A DNA stretch of 64,000 nt from Hawksworthiomyces lignivorus (lineage: Eukaryota > Ascomycota > Sordariomycetes > Ophiostomatales > Ophiostomataceae), in NCBI GenBank assembly GCA_002917075.1, contig NTMA01000029.1, positions 126,810 to 190,809 of the forward strand, written 5' to 3'. Below are positions 36,636 to 47,155 of the stretch, piece after piece. The position numbers were made by a program, and so were the translations under genes. How positions within the stretch are numbered: the stretch's first letter is position 1; each line of letters begins with the position of its first letter. The notes under the pieces are model-generated. The model did not search any database, had not been told where the DNA came from, and saw only the letters and a program-made list of their open reading frames with translations.

Positions 36636-38292
36636 ATGCTGACAAAACCTGGCAGACTGCTCTCGTCTGCCGCTGCAATTGTATCTTCACATTCTCCCCT
36701 GTCTGCTGCCGCTTCATTTTCCACGACGTCCAACAACATGGCACCCCCCAAGTCTGCGTATGAGTTCGTTGACTTTCTCAACGAGTCCCCGTCTCGTGAG
36801 TATTCATCCTCCCACTGGCGGCCGGCGAACTGGCGACCACCCGTTCGTCTCTCAGCTCAAGTAGAGGCCGCTTTGATTTCTGGGTCACGCTGACATCATG
36901 TGCACAGCATATCATGCTGTAGCCGCGTCTGTGGCCCGCCTGGAGAAGGCCGGCTTCCGCCCCGTCAAGGAGCGTGATGACTGGGCAGCGACGCTGCGGC
37001 CGGGCGGCAAGTACTATGTGACCCGCAACGGCTCGTCCGTCGTGGCCTTTGCCATCGGCGCGCGCTGGCAGCCGGGCAACCCGGTGGCCATGATCGGCGC
37101 GCACACGGACTCGCCATGCCTGCGGGTCAAGCCGGTCAGCCGCAAGACCAATGTCGGCTTCCTGCAGGTCGGCGTCGAGACGTACGGCGGCGGCATCTGG
37201 CACAGCTGGTTCGACCGCGACCTGAGCGTGGCCGGCCGCGTGCTGGTCAAGAGCGACACCGACGGCACCATCGTGCAGAAGCTGATCAAGGTCGACCGGC
37301 CCATCCTGCGCATTCCCACGCTGGCCATCCACCTGGACCGCTCGTCCGAGTTCAACCCCAACAAGGAGACTGAGCTGTTTCCGATCGCGGGGCTGGTGGC
37401 GGCCGAGCTGAACAAGACGGCCGAGGACCCCGAGCCGTCGTCGTCGGAGCCGGCGCCGCCGCTGCAGCCCGCAACGGAGCGGCACCACCCGGTGATTGTG
37501 GAGATCGTGGCCGCGGAGGCGGGCGTGCGGCCCGACCAGGTGGCCGACTTTGAGCTCGTGCTGTACGACACGCAGAAGGCGACGCTGGGCGGCGTGCGCG
37601 AGGAGTTTGTCTTCTCGGCGCGGCTGGACAACCTGGGCATGACGTACTGCAGCGTGCAGGGCCTGATCGGGTCCGTGGCCGACCCCAAGAGCCTCGACGA
37701 CGAGCCGGCCATCCGCCTAATCAGCTGCTTCGACCACGAGGAGGTCGGCTCGCTGTCCGCCCAGGGCGCCAACTCCAACCTGCTGCCGTCCGTGCTGAAG
37801 CGGCTGTCTGTGGTGCCGGGCGCCGCGGCCCAGAACGGCGGCGCGGTCAGCAGCACCGCCTTTGAACAGACATGCTCCACGTCCTTCCTCGTCTCCGCCG
37901 ACATGGCCCACTCCGTGCACCCCAACTACGCCGGCAAGTACGAGAGCAGCCACCACCCGCTGATCAACAAGGGCACCGTCATCAAGATCAACGCCAACCA
38001 GCGCTACATGACCAACTCGCCGGGCATCGTGCTGCTGCAGGAGACCGCTCGCGCCGCCGGTGTGCCGCTGCAGCTGTTCGTCGTGCGCAACGACTCGTCC
38101 TGCGGCAGCACCATCGGGCCCATGCTGGCGGCCAAGCTGGGCGTGCGCACGCTCGACCTGGGCAACCCGCAGCTGAGCATGCACAGCATCCGCGAGACGG
38201 GCGGCTCCTACGACGTGGGGCACAGTATCAAGCTGTTCACCACGTTCTTTGACCACTACTCGCGCCTGGAAGCCAAGATCCTGGTCGACTAA
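36636..38292 (+). CDS. ape4: Aspartyl aminopeptidase (M18 metallopeptidase)
   Basis: Two exons: 36636-36795 and 36908-38292. The sum is 1545 nt (514 aa). The core begins at AYEFVDFLNESPSPYHAVAA, the classic M18 N-terminus, with the intron inside ESPS|PYHAV. Metal and active-site blocks are visible: MIGAHTDSPCLRVKP (His-x-Asp), SCFDHEEVGS (Glu-Glu) and DMAHSVHPNY (His). It removes N-terminal Asp/Glu from peptides; in yeast Ape4 is cytosolic and delivered to the vacuole. The first ATG gives a 34-residue leader (rich in Ser, Ala, basic residues, no acidic residue) before a second ATG at 36738 (MAPPKSAYEF). The leader looks like a mitochondrial presequence. The 3' end converges with NRDE2 across only 283 bp. 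Confidence 0.9.
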
Positions 38293-38575
38293 GGAACCAG
38301 CTGGAAATTTTGGCATTGGATGTTTCTGGTTAGTTTTATGGTGATTCTACAGCTAAAATTAAAAGAATCCGTGAAATTGAAACCGGGCTGGCATAGTTTA
38401 TGGAGTTGATATGGTGCATAAGGAGAAGAGGGCTGGAAATTTAAATTGTCTCTGAATATTGATTGCATAGGTAGTTGGCCTCTTTCAATTACACTCTATT
38501 CTTTTATTTACACTCTTATGGTATACTTTTGAGACATGAATGACATAGCATGCAGTTGCATGTAGATCATTGCTT

Positions 38576-41500
38576 CTACTTTTCCACCAGCTCCCTGGCC
38601 CGCTCGCGTACTTCTGCGAGGTCTATGTGAATGCGCAGGCCCTTGCTCATCACAGTGTGATACACTGCGCGCAGGTCGCTGGGCGCCATGGCCGTCTCCA
38701 TAGCCGAGGCGGTGAGCCCGTTGTTGGGCCCAAAGGCTTCCAGCAGCACGGCCTTTGATCCAGGACATGACCGCACCGCCTGGTAGTAGACGTCTTTGGC
38801 AAGCGCGACCATTTTCTTGTCGAGCCGCCGCTCTCTGCCTTTCCGCGAGGAGGCGACCGTCGCGGCCGCCGCCTCGGCGGCGGTCAGATGCACGTACGAC
38901 TGCCACAGCTGGGCGCTGCCCTGGCACGCCGGGTTGAGGCTGAGGTTCAGCCTGCTGCTGGCGCTGCCGCTCCTAAGCGCCCGCTCGAAAGCGGCCCGCG
39001 CCGCATGGCCCTGCCCGTGCCCCGCCTGTAGGGCCTGCCGGATCGTGAATGCGCGGCTGCTGGGACAGTCGTGCTCGCGAGTGAGCACGACTTTTTCGAG
39101 GATCTGCTGGAGAGGCTCGTCGGGCCGCAGCCGCGAGAGACCGGAGGCGGCGGCCGGGTCAATCCACGCAAACAGGCGCAGAAAAATGCCATTGCGCGGG
39201 AAGAGCGTGACAAACCGCCGCAGTGGTGCTTGCAAGTCAGCTGGTCGGTAGGCCCCGTGGCTCGCGTGGAAAAATAGGATCCGCGCTGTCCACTGCAGGA
39301 AAAGTTCATGAATTGTCGATTTCCTGTGACCCCTAGCCTGCATCTCATCGGAGAAAGTGGTGGCAGCGGACAGCGCGGCGGCAATATTTCCATGCTGTGT
39401 TTCTTTCTGCTGCTGTGGATGTTGCACCGTGGAAGTCAAATACTCAAGTAGCACAAATGACTGCGCATAGAGCGCCGCGCGTTTCACAGGACCAGTAGAC
39501 AGGCCATAGTCCATGCCGGTCTGCAGTGCCTGCCGCGCCCTTAGTAGCTGCGCGGGGGAGATGGCCTGTCCGTCTTTGTTGTCATCTGTTCTGGAACTTG
39601 TATGTACATTCTCTTTGTCAGAAGCAGATGGTATCAGAAGCCGGATGGCTTCGTTTGTCTTGCCGGCGTCTAATTCGATCCAGGCCCACGTCTGGTGAAG
39701 AGACAACACTGCTTCGATGTCCTGCACTCTGCCTGCCGCCGACGACAACACAGAGCGTGCCACTTCCACATTCGCGCGAGACATTTCTGTCAAGGCATAC
39801 GCATTGTATAAAGCAGTGTTGGATATATATTGCTTGAGGAGCGCGCGGGCTGCTTTCTTCACGCTATCTGGATTGACGACTGCATCTACAGCGAGACTGT
39901 ATGACGCCAAGGCCTCAACACCGAATTTCCGCACGAGTTGCCGCAGGGCATTGGCAACCCACCGTGGTGGTACAGGTGCTTCTTCGACAGCAGATGGAGA
40001 GAGGCGAAGCCAGTCGGGCAAATATTGAAACCAGCTCGGCTGTGCGAAAAGAACATCAGGGGATATGGCGACCTGGCTGCCGTCGTACGCAAAGTCAGGT
40101 GGGCTCCTGCCCAGTCCCGTCAAGTCTTCTCCGCTGGGAGTTTCAAAGTGATCTGGCTGTGTGGACAAGTGGATGATGGCAAGAAACGGGTCATTGCGGG
40201 CCGTTTCGATCCAAGAGCTCGTGCCAAAAGCAGGTGGGAGTTGGCAGAATAGCAAGAAAGCATCGATGAGAAGCGATTGCAGCGTCGAGAGGAGCGAATC
40301 TGGAATTCTGAAGAGCAGCTTTTCAAAGTCGGAAAACACGACAACGCGGAACACGTCCTCGTAGCCACCGTCGTCTATTTCATCTATGATGCGCGCGGGT
40401 AGTTTGGCAAGGGCGGCACGCTGCCTCTCTGCTATCACCCACGACTCGTACAGCGGTTTGTATTCGTCAACGTCCGCGACATCGTCCTTCTTGGCGCTGC
40501 GGGCAATCTCTGCCAGGTCTATCCTTGGTAGAATTTGGCGTTGAGTGTCGTAGCCGACGAGAGCCTCTTCGGGGTCTTCGCTGTTCTTGATTTTGGCAGC
40601 AAAGCTGCGCCAGCCCTGGGCCCCCTCGTTGCCGATACGGGGCAGCTCGCTGTCCCAAAACTGGCCAAGCCCTCCTGCTTCCGGAATGTCTTCTTGTGGC
40701 CGCGCAAAGGACAGCTCGAGCTGCGCCTGCCACGCGGCCGTAGCAAGGTCGCTGAAACCAGCGTCGTACAGAAATCGTGTCGTGCGCAGAAACACGTACA
40801 CCATCTGTGCATAAACATCGACCTTCTTGTCTGATTCCTCGGTTTGCTTAAGCGCTTCTTTTTCAAGCACGCGTAGCCGTTCAATCAAGACGGCCTTCAG
40901 GCTGTCCAGAGTAAATGTAGACAGATTGGTCATCTCGAAGTCAAGACGGGCTTTCCAGAGAGCAAAGCTGAGACCGCTTTCTGAGCCGCCCTGGCCGGCG
41001 AGGTCGGTCCAGCGCTGCGCAAGCTGCTTCGGTGTCCACACCTTGGCGCCTTCGCGCATAATGGCCAGCTGCAGACGCTCCCGGTCAGACGGCAGCTGGA
41101 CGTGGCGCAGAGCCGATTCGAGCATGGAGAGCTTGACGTTGGCAATACCGGTGATTTCGTCCTTGGACCTTGGGTTCTCGTTGGCGAAGCCAGCGGCAGC
41201 TTCCCAATCCATTGCATCGTTGCCCAAGAGTCGGCTCTGCTGATCTTGGAGGTCGACGAGCTCCAGCCAGGCATCCACATTCTGAGGCTGCTCCCTGACT
41301 TGGCCAGAGAGCTTGCTCAGTTTTTCCTTCAGGGCGTTGTTGGCTGCATCATCCACGACAAAGTTGACTTCTTCATCGTCGTCGTCCTCTTCATCACTCG
41401 ACGAGCCTGAGGACGATGAAGACCCGTCTGATTCACTACCGCTGCTCGAGTCCGTGCCGTGACCCTTTGAATCGCCACCTGATTCAATGTCTGATCCGCG

Positions 41501-42418
41501 TTTTCGCTTTCGCGAAGAACGAAGAGAAACAAAGTCAGCGGCACTAGAGATGGGTTTGCCGTCTTTGGGTGGGATGACGGCGCCTCGTTCGTCTTTTGAG
41601 ACATTTCGAGGCTGCTTCGCTCTGGAAGACGCCTTTCCTTGGATTGCGCGCAGCAGGAGCGGATTGTTCTTTTCGCGAAAGACGGAGACGGCGCCGCCGT
41701 CGTCGATGCGGAGAACAGAAAACAGTTCTCTGGCTCCCTCGTGGGTAAAATTATACCGCCGGTCGCTGCCCAAGATGACGCGTCCGTTTCTGAATCGGTA
41801 GTACTGCGGGACGCGGCCGCGGTCGTTCGAGCCGTACTGCCAGAACAAGGGATCGCCGCGCGTGTCCATGGTGTAGAGCGAGTCGTCCTTGTCCGTTCTG
41901 GCGTCTTTGTCGACACCGCGAGCATCGGCCCTGCTGGTTGGCTCGCTCTTGCGCGCAACTACAAGCTGCATACCGCTATTGCCATGATGTGTTTCACGGT
42001 GGCGGCTGTCACGGTGGCGGCGATGGTGGGCATCTGCGCGGTCCCTGCTCCTGTCTCTGTTGCTATGGCGGGCGAGCTTGTGGGTGTGCTCATCATCATG
42101 ATGTCGGTGGTGTCTGCGGTCGCTGTCCTCACGACGATGCGGAGGCTCCCGACGTCTGCGATCCTCATCCCCACGGCCATCATGGCTCCTCTGCTGGCTA
42201 GAGCGTCTTCCAGACGACGCGCCTTCGCCGCCAGAGTCGTGGCGACCATAATGGTAGTGTTGTGAATGATGCCGGCTGTGATGCTCGCGATGCTCACGAT
42301 GCTCACGGTACTCATGCTGTCGATTCCTCCGGCGTCTCTCATCACTATCTTCTGCCGTTGGTGCTGCAAACGCCGGCACAGTCCGGCTGGCCCGCTCCTC
42401 GCGCCCTGACGGGGCCAT
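38576..42418 (-). CDS. nrde2: NRDE2-family nuclear RNA-silencing/exosome cofactor
   Basis: One uninterrupted exon (1280 aa). The N-terminal 170 residues are Arg/His/Asp/Ser-rich. The signature of the family follows: GDPLFWQYGSNDRGRVPQYY, then RFRNGRVILGSDRRYNF. An acidic Ser/Asp/Glu stretch (about 320-360) precedes the helical NRDE-2 domain with HAT-like repeats (PQNVDAWLELVDLQD, LERWTDLAGQG-type helices) that runs to the C-terminus. NRDE-2 is required for nuclear RNAi in worms. The fission yeast (Nrl1) and human proteins bind the Mtr4 helicase and act on unspliced or cryptic RNA. The start is the first ATG in the frame; the open frame upstream has only a TTG. A single-exon gene of this length is unusual next to the spliced genes here but normal for fungal NRDE2. 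Confidence 0.88.
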   Translation of the reverse strand: MAPSGREERASRTVPAFAAPTAEDSDERRRRNRQHEYREHREHREHHSRHHSQHYHYGRHDSGGEGASSGRRSSQQRSHDGRGDEDRRRREPPHRREDSDRRHHRHHDDEHTHKLARHSNRDRSRDRADAHHRRHRDSRHRETHHGNSGMQLVVARKSEPTSRADARGVDKDARTDKDDSLYTMDTRGDPLFWQYGSNDRGRVPQYYRFRNGRVILGSDRRYNFTHEGARELFSVLRIDDGGAVSVFREKNNPLLLRAIQGKASSRAKQPRNVSKDERGAVIPPKDGKPISSAADFVSLRSSRKRKRGSDIESGGDSKGHGTDSSSGSESDGSSSSSGSSSDEEDDDDEEVNFVVDDAANNALKEKLSKLSGQVREQPQNVDAWLELVDLQDQQSRLLGNDAMDWEAAAGFANENPRSKDEITGIANVKLSMLESALRHVQLPSDRERLQLAIMREGAKVWTPKQLAQRWTDLAGQGGSESGLSFALWKARLDFEMTNLSTFTLDSLKAVLIERLRVLEKEALKQTEESDKKVDVYAQMVYVFLRTTRFLYDAGFSDLATAAWQAQLELSFARPQEDIPEAGGLGQFWDSELPRIGNEGAQGWRSFAAKIKNSEDPEEALVGYDTQRQILPRIDLAEIARSAKKDDVADVDEYKPLYESWVIAERQRAALAKLPARIIDEIDDGGYEDVFRVVVFSDFEKLLFRIPDSLLSTLQSLLIDAFLLFCQLPPAFGTSSWIETARNDPFLAIIHLSTQPDHFETPSGEDLTGLGRSPPDFAYDGSQVAISPDVLFAQPSWFQYLPDWLRLSPSAVEEAPVPPRWVANALRQLVRKFGVEALASYSLAVDAVVNPDSVKKAARALLKQYISNTALYNAYALTEMSRANVEVARSVLSSAAGRVQDIEAVLSLHQTWAWIELDAGKTNEAIRLLIPSASDKENVHTSSRTDDNKDGQAISPAQLLRARQALQTGMDYGLSTGPVKRAALYAQSFVLLEYLTSTVQHPQQQKETQHGNIAAALSAATTFSDEMQARGHRKSTIHELFLQWTARILFFHASHGAYRPADLQAPLRRFVTLFPRNGIFLRLFAWIDPAAASGLSRLRPDEPLQQILEKVVLTREHDCPSSRAFTIRQALQAGHGQGHAARAAFERALRSGSASSRLNLSLNPACQGSAQLWQSYVHLTAAEAAAATVASSRKGRERRLDKKMVALAKDVYYQAVRSCPGSKAVLLEAFGPNNGLTASAMETAMAPSDLRAVYHTVMSKGLRIHIDLAEVRERARELVEK

Positions 42419-44222
42419 GGGATGCCAACATGCAGTAGATTTTACGTGTGCGGGAAGGTTGAGAGACGGCAAGCCCCCATTCAGCTTAACTTCGTCACGG
42501 AAAACGCGCAGAGGGAGCAGTTGGGAAGCACAGATACAGCTTTTTTGGGAAGAAATTCTCGTGATACAGTGCTAACTAAACAGGCAAGCAGACACTGTTC
42601 AGCCTTGCTGACAATCGGCGTGCAGAACTAGCCTTGCAGCAGCCAGGCAACCTGCTGTTGTCAAGTATTATGCTGCACTCTGACGTAGAGAGTCAGAGAC
42701 AAGACGTCGGTGTATTAGCTGATTGCCACATGACTCTCGTTTCTGCTTAGTGGCATTTTTGTTGTGATCTTGGGAGCTGCACCAAAGCCACCACAGCGTC
42801 ACAAGGACGGCACAGCGGGCAGCCCCAAGTCCGCAGTGGCACAACCGCTGCCCACGTAGAGGAGGGCGCCACCCACACTTTCTCCACAGTGGATTTTAGG
42901 GTTTGCGAGCCGCCATTGGCAGCGCCTGAAACAAAGTAAAAGCTAGGCGGTTTGCGGACAGGCTCAGTGGGGTTTAGCGTTGTGGTGGTGGGAGTCACTG
43001 ACATGTCGAGCATGTGGAATTGCGTTTCTACGGCAGGGCATGACGCCCTTAGTGGGGCAAGTGGCTTGCATATGCCAGGACTTGGCCAGGCCGCTCCTCA
43101 CCGTTGGCTAGTGGAAGGGAGAGCACTAGGGCGCTACTGCACCACTGCACCGCTGTACCACTGAACTACGAGTTGCACTACTGCAGTGGGAATACGGAGT
43201 ACGAGGTACCTGGATCCAGTGATTTCCAGGGTTTTTTCCTTTTTTATTCCGGTTTTCGTACAACGTCTCTCCACTGGCATCACAACCCAATCCCAAACAA
43301 CCAAAACTTGTCTCCAACCATCTCCAACAAAAACAACAAACACACTATCCCAGCTATGAGCTGTACGGAGTATTGCATCTTCTTTTTTTTCTTTTTCTGC
43401 ATACGCACATCAGCACATGCTTCTTACATTCCTTTGCCTTCCCCTCCCTCTGTATAACCTGCTATTATTGTTGCCGGATTTCATCAACGGCTTCTCCGTT
43501 CATTTTTTTTTCGTTGCTGATTTTCTTGATTTTTTTTGTGCGACCCCGACTACCTCGCCAGATCGAGGATTACCCATCGACATCTTCTCTCTACTCACGA
43601 AATATATATATATATATGTATATGTATGCGTATATATAACTTTACGACTTGACGAGTACGGCCAACCAACAAACAAACACACAAGCTGCAGCCGACGGAA
43701 AGCCGTGACTGGCTGCCTTGAGGACCTTGCTGAGAGCCGATCTGTGATCAGATTTGATGCTGACGTCCTCACTCCAACCCGACGCTGTTGAATTCATATT
43801 TCCCCTTAACACCCTTTTCGAATGTGAAGACGAGAGCAAGAAGCGATATTCAACGACCTTGGACGAATCTGTTTCTTGCTCTGTCCTCTTTTTGGTTATC
43901 TAAGCTCTCTCCTAGGCTCTGCAGATCTGCCGTTCGACCGTGATCTCCTTTTCTTTGCTCCCGTCCTGCATAAGCCCAATTACGATCACCACCACGTGCG
44001 TCACTCGAGCCGTCCCCCGTGCCCTGACGCAAGAGGTGCCGCGTCCTTATCTTTCCCAGTTTCCAACAATAGCCTGCATACCCTTCTGGGCTTTATACCT
44101 CTTCCTAGTTTTTTGTTTTTTTTGCCGAAATCAGCTGCCGACGTAGACAATATATCAACAACTCTTCCGCCCTTCTTACCTCTCTTTCTCCCCCTTCCTC
44201 CTTTTCCCGGCGCTAAGCTAGC
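42419..44222. other. Divergent promoter region between NRDE2 and the CLC gene
   Basis: The 1.8 kb separates two divergent starts, so it contains both promoters. Visible elements are imperfect ACTGCACC-type repeats at 43125-43190, two exact TACGGAGTA motifs (43193-43201, 43364-43372), a (TA)n microsatellite at about 43603-43638, and a CT-rich leader from about 44100 to the CLC ATG. Small open frames here have no recognisable domain. Confidence 0.5.
43603..43638. repeat. (TA)n / TATATG microsatellite
   Basis: An alternating TA run with TATATG variants lies in the 5' intergenic region of the CLC gene, about 600 bp before its ATG. Confidence 0.8.
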
Positions 44223-47155
44223 ATGACTGAAGCTACCGATGGCGCCCCGGCCACCCAGGGAGGAGGCGCCGGCCACCTCTTCTCCGCACCTCCGTCGCCA
44301 ACTCTCTCTCGACACTACCGCGCGAGCCGACGAGGATCCATCGTGGCCGACGACGCACCAGACGAGCGGACTTCTCTTCTGCAGGGCCAGCGGGCGCGCG
44401 CATCGGCGCGGCAGCCCCTTCTGAGCCGGTCCCAGAGCTACGTGGGCAGCCTGAGCCGGCACCACAGCCGCGCCGGCTCGTGGCGCGAGCGGCTGGTCAG
44501 CGCCCTGACCGACCGCCAGGAGTCCTCCATGGCCGAGTCCAAGGCGTCCATCGCGCCCGACGAGCGCGTGTGGTACGACCAGTTCACGTCCACCGACTGG
44601 GTGCACGACAGCATCGCCGACGCCTACCGCGTCAAGGCCCTGCGCAGCCGCAAAGACTTCTGGGGCCGCATCTACGTGCTCTTCGACGGCGTCCAGGGCT
44701 GGGTGCTGTCGGCCCTGGTCGGCTTCGTCGTCGCCGTGCTGGCCTACGCCATCGACGTCTCCGAGGCCGTCGCCTTTGACTACAAGTACGGATACTGCTC
44801 CCTCGGCTGGTACCTGACGGAGAAGCAGTGCTGCCCCAACGGCGCCTGCACCGACTGGCGTGAGTGGGGCGAGGTCCTGGGCGCCCAGGGCTTCGGCGAG
44901 ATCTGGGCCGAGTACAGCACCTACATCTGCGGCGTCATCCTCCTATCGTCCGCCGCCTGCCTGCTGACCCTGACCACCAAGACGGTCGTGTCGTCGGCGT
45001 TTCGCCTGACCACGCTCGACGAGAACCTGGCCGCCGATCCCGTCGCCGTCGCATCGGACGACGACCACGCCGACGAGGGCGACCGCAGCGGCAGCGGCAG
45101 CGGCAGAAGCAGAAACGGTAACGGCAACGGCGGCGCCGGCAGCACCCCGCCGCCGCTCGCCGACAAGTCGGCGCCGACGACGCCGCCGATGGTCTATTTC
45201 TCCGCCGCCGGCAGCGGCGTCGCCGAGGTCCGCGTCATCCTCAGCGGCTTCGTGCTGCACGGCTTCCTCGGCTTCAAGACCATCGTCGTCAAGTCCATGG
45301 GCCTCGTGCTGAGCGTCGCCTCGGGCCTGAGCCTCGGCAAAGAGGGCCCCTACGTGCACATTGCCACGTGCGTCGGCAACATCGCCTGCCGCCTGTTCTC
45401 CAAGTACGACCGCAACGACGGCAAGCGCCGTGAGATCCTGTCGGCCGCCGCCGCCGCCGGCGTCACCGTCGCCTTTGGCGCCCCGCTCGGCGGCGTCCTC
45501 TTCTGCCTCGAGGAGGTGGCCTACTTTTTCCCGGCCAAGACGCTGTTCCGCACCTTCTTCTGCTGCATCACCGCTGCGCTGACCCTCAAGTTCCTCAACC
45601 CCTACGGCACCCACAAGATCGTCATGTTCCAGGTCCACTACGACGTCGACTGGGAGTACTTTGAGCTCGGCAGCTTCGTGGCCGTCGGCGTCCTGGGCGG
45701 CGTCGCCGGCGCCATCTTCATCAAGGCCTCCCGCCAGTGGGCCAAGTCTTTCCGCGGCATCCCGCTCATCAAGGCCCACCCGCTGCTGGAGGTCGTCCTC
45801 GTCGCCCTGGTCACCGGCGTCGTCGGCTACTGGAACGACCTGACTAAGCTGCCCGTCGCCGAGCTCCTGTACAACCTGGCCGCGCCCTGCGACGCCACCG
45901 ACAACAACCTGATGGAGCTCGGCATCTGCCCGTCCGCGGCCGAGGAAATCCCCCCCGTCCTGATGAAGCTCCTGGGAGCGTTTCTCATCAAGGGCATCTT
46001 GACCACCGTCACATTTGGTATTGTAAGTTTTGTCCCTCTCGTTTCTGTTGCGTGGGGATGATTTTCTACTATGATAATTTTGTTTTTCTTTCGTTGCTGA
46101 CCCCTTTCACCAGAAAGTGCCAGCCGGCATCTATGTGCCGTCCATGGTCGTCGGCGGTCTCATGGGCCGCCTGGTCGGCCACATCATGCAGTGGATCGTG
46201 CTGCGCTACCCAACCTGGCAGGTTTGGAACAACTGCGCCGCCGCGGGCGAGGGCACGTGCATCCAGCCCGGCGTGTACGGGCTGATTGCGGCCGGCGCCA
46301 TGATGTGCGGCGTAACGCGGCTGTCGGTGACGCTGGCGGTCATCCTATTCGAGATCACGGGCAGTCTCGACTACGTGCTGCCTTTCTCGCTCGCCATCCT
46401 GGTGGCCAAGTGGACAGCCGACGCCATCGAGCCGCTGTCCATCTACGACCTGCTGACGCAGATGAACTCGTACCCTTTCCTCAACAACAAGCACAAGCCC
46501 ATCTTCACCTCGGAGCTGGCCGACATCGTGCCGCGCGTCCGCCGCCACCGCGTCATCGACATCTCCTCGTCACCGCTGGTGCGCGCCACCGTCCTGCGCC
46601 AGAAGCTCGAGAGCCTGCACCGCGCCGGCGAGCTGGACGGCGGCCTGCCCATCGTGCGCAATGAGGTCCTCGTCGGCCTCATCCCCGCGCCCGACCTCGA
46701 GTTCGCCCTCGACAACCTGCAGGACGAGAACACGGCTATGTGTCTGATGGCGTCGGTGCCGAGTATCGACGACTCGGACGACGACAACCGCGTCGTGGAC
46801 CCGACCGACTTCACGCCCTTTATCGACCCGGTAAGAAGCACCGTTATTTTTTTAAGCGTTCCGCTTTCGCATCATCCCTGTTCTCTGTGCTAACTAGAGG
46901 CTAATTTTTTTTTAGGCTCCCGTTGCTCTCGACATCAAATCTCCCATGGACCTGGTGTACGAGTGCTTTGTCAAGCTGGGCCTGCGGTACATCTGCGTCC
47001 TCCGCGACGGCCGCTATGCTGGCATGGTGCGTATTTCTTTTCCTTCTCTTTGGGTTCCACCTGAGGCCAAAGCACTGACTTATCATCGGCAGGCCCACAA
47101 GAAAACGTTTGTGAAATACGTGCGGGATCTCGAAGAACGAGACGGCCACATGTAA
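44223..47155 (+). CDS. CLC-family chloride channel or Cl-/H+ exchanger
   Basis: Four exons: 44223-46022, 46114-46830, 46916-47026, 47093-47155. The sum is 2691 nt (896 aa). About 150 polar N-terminal residues carry a dileucine-like ERTSLL. Then come many membrane helices with the CLC filter motifs: GSGVAEVRVILSGFVLHGFL (a variant of GSGIPE), GKEGPYVHIATC with the gating Glu, and KVPAGIYVPSMVVGGLMGRL (equivalent of GxFxP). FGAPLGGVLFCLEEVAYFF supplies the conserved internal Glu pair. Two CBS domains form the C-terminus, split by the last introns. A polar insertion (about residues 275-320, Asp/Ser/Gly/Asn-rich) lies between helices. It is the Gef1-type intracellular group that acidifies Golgi or vacuole compartments. 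Channel versus exchanger cannot be decided from sequence. Confidence 0.9.
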
